In this document: piece by piece, positions 63,397 to 64,000 of the stretch
Numbering within the stretch: the first letter of the stretch is position 1
Layout of the letters: the number at the start of each line of letters is the position of its first letter
Source: Fuscibacter oryzae
GTDB lineage: Bacteria > Pseudomonadota > Alphaproteobacteria > Rhodobacterales > Rhodobacteraceae
Length of the DNA stretch: 64,000 bases
Reading direction: 5' to 3'
Assembly: GCF_016765795.1 (NCBI RefSeq)
Contig: NZ_JAESVP010000004.1
Coordinates: forward strand, 372,001 to 436,000
Position numbers and translations under genes: made by a program
The notes under the pieces: model-generated
What the model was told of the DNA's origin: nothing
Seen by the model: the letters and a program-made list of their open reading frames with translations, nothing else
The model's database searches: none

Positions 63397-63651
63397 TCAT
63401 GTCCGGTTGCGGGCGATGACTTCGGCAGCGGTTAGGGGTTGATAACTGTCCTCGGGTACCGCGAAGGCATGGGCTAGCTCGGCCTTCAGACGGCCGAAAG
63501 CCTCGGCTTCCGCCCGTTCCTTGTCGCGACGGATCAGATCGCGGATGTATTCGCTGACGTTCTCATACGAGCCTTCGTCGCCGACGTTGGCGGCGACGAA
63601 ATCACTCAGGGCGCCGCCGACACGGACGGTCATGGTCGTGGTCCGGGACAT
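63397..63651 (-). CDS. parD: ParD-family antitoxin
   Basis: An 84-residue ribbon-helix-helix protein: MTVRVGGALSDFVAANVG...YENVSEYIRDLIRRDKERAE forms the DNA-binding domain, and the C-terminal half binds the toxin. GGAG precedes the ATG at 63651, which is preferred over a longer upstream frame. It is the first gene of the toxin-antitoxin pair and, by family knowledge, represses its own promoter. The upstream AT-rich segment (63660-63700) probably holds the promoter and operator. Confidence 0.88.
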   Translation of the reverse strand: MSRTTTMTVRVGGALSDFVAANVGDEGSYENVSEYIRDLIRRDKERAEAEAFGRLKAELAHAFAVPEDSYQPLTAAEVIARNRT

Positions 63652-63743
63652 TGGCCAACTCCGATTGCTGTCTGCGTATTCAATATAACCAATAACGAAC
63701 GCGCAACAAGGTCGGGCAACCACGATCTACGCCGTGCCGCTGG

Positions 63744-64000
63744 TCACCCGCCGGGCGGGATAACGCGCATTACGAAGCCCTGCACCGTTTCACTTGGCCC
63801 AAACGGCCCGATAACTTTGTTGGACACTACAGGAAGCGATTTCAAGTATGCTGTGATCGCATGCACATCTTGCGTGGCAAGGTTGGCGTAACTCATCCAG
63901 GGCATCGCAGGGGCCAACTGGCGCCCATCGGGCCGAACTCCAGTTGTGAGGGCCGTCATGATCTCGGCTTCAGTCCAGTTGCCAAGGCCGGTCTTGGCGT
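63744..64000 (-). CDS. Cytochrome c-like protein, C-terminal fragment
   Basis: The frame continues out of the window at its 5' end; about 85 residues are visible. GLGNWTEAEIMTALTTGVRPDGRQLAPAMPWMSYANLATQDVHAITAYLKSLPVV is the C-terminal part of a class I cytochrome c domain, with the axial-ligand methionine in APAMPW and the last helix. The heme-binding CxxCH lies upstream, outside. Such domains occur in membrane-bound dehydrogenase cytochrome subunits. The following 23 residues are a tail to the TGA stop. Confidence 0.75.
   Translation of the reverse strand, partial: AKTGLGNWTEAEIMTALTTGVRPDGRQLAPAMPWMSYANLATQDVHAITAYLKSLPVVSNKVIGPFGPSETVQGFVMRVIPPGG

Overview
The window is high-GC DNA from an alphaproteobacterium, most likely of the Rhodobacterales (Rhodobacter/Paracoccus relatives). 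This rests on the AapJQMP/Bzt-type amino-acid transporter, the rpmH-rnpA-yidD-ttcA...yidC-MOSC-engB-argB order, an orphan NDUFS4-type complex I subunit, an ATTC-N7-GTTC LexA-like site, an FnrL-type TTGAT-N4-GTCAA site, and GC-rich intergenic palindromes typical of that group. No species can be named. No CRISPR array, intact insertion sequence, prophage or rRNA operon is visible. One tRNA gene, tRNA-Arg(ACG), is present.

Layout. 1-1056: end of an amino-acid ABC operon. 1150-12816: a mostly minus-strand housekeeping block (SixA-type phosphatase, ferredoxin-like protein, argB, MFS exporter, engB, MOSC protein, yidC, an EAL phosphodiesterase, ttcA, yidD, rnpA, rpmH and its promoter), with an SDR gene inserted on the plus strand. 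12930-16557: a TVP38-type membrane protein, a flavin disulfide oxidoreductase and a sensor kinase. 16620-17700: tRNA-Arg followed by decayed DNA and a cupin gene. 17751-26145: a sugar/cyclitol catabolic cluster. 26351-30211: alcohol dehydrogenase, a frameshifted cupin gene, a drug exporter and a LysR regulator. 30689-38820: a LytTR/LytS-type two-component pair interleaved with genes for secreted proteins of unknown function. 38828-44136: CbiX, a Rieske oxygenase, an enolase-superfamily enzyme, an SDR and an amidase. 44255-49071: small envelope proteins, a membrane-anchored NYN/Zc3h12a-type nuclease, uvrB and the NDUFS4 homologue. 49068-55767: aspartase with a LysR regulator, ftsK and a DapC-like aminotransferase. 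55972-62239: a Dpp-type peptide ABC operon ending in a dipeptidase. 62424-64000: a GNAT acetyltransferase, a ParDE toxin-antitoxin pair and the end of a cytochrome c-like gene.

The most interesting region is 17751-26145. A LacI regulator is divergent from a membrane di-iron hydroxylase, a complete RbsBCA-type importer, a MocE-like Rieske ferredoxin, a hydroxypyruvate-isomerase/MocC-like TIM barrel, a PanB-family protein whose catalytic metal and substrate residues are replaced, and an IolG/MocA-like dehydrogenase. The cluster ends at a strong terminator. By gene content it recalls the rhizobial rhizopine (moc) locus. It could oxidise, perhaps O-demethylate, an inositol-like compound and feed it into inositol-type catabolism. 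The PanB-like enzyme has no obvious role in known inositol pathways. Functional assignments of the whole pathway are inference.

Other points of note are a secreted 865-residue protein combining two repeated domains, a HEFGH metallopeptidase domain and a cysteine-less rhodanese-like domain; strong hairpins between the binding-protein and permease genes of both transport operons; a 16-bp-stem hairpin between uvrB and the NDUFS4 gene; and a dispersed GGTGCGTG palindrome.
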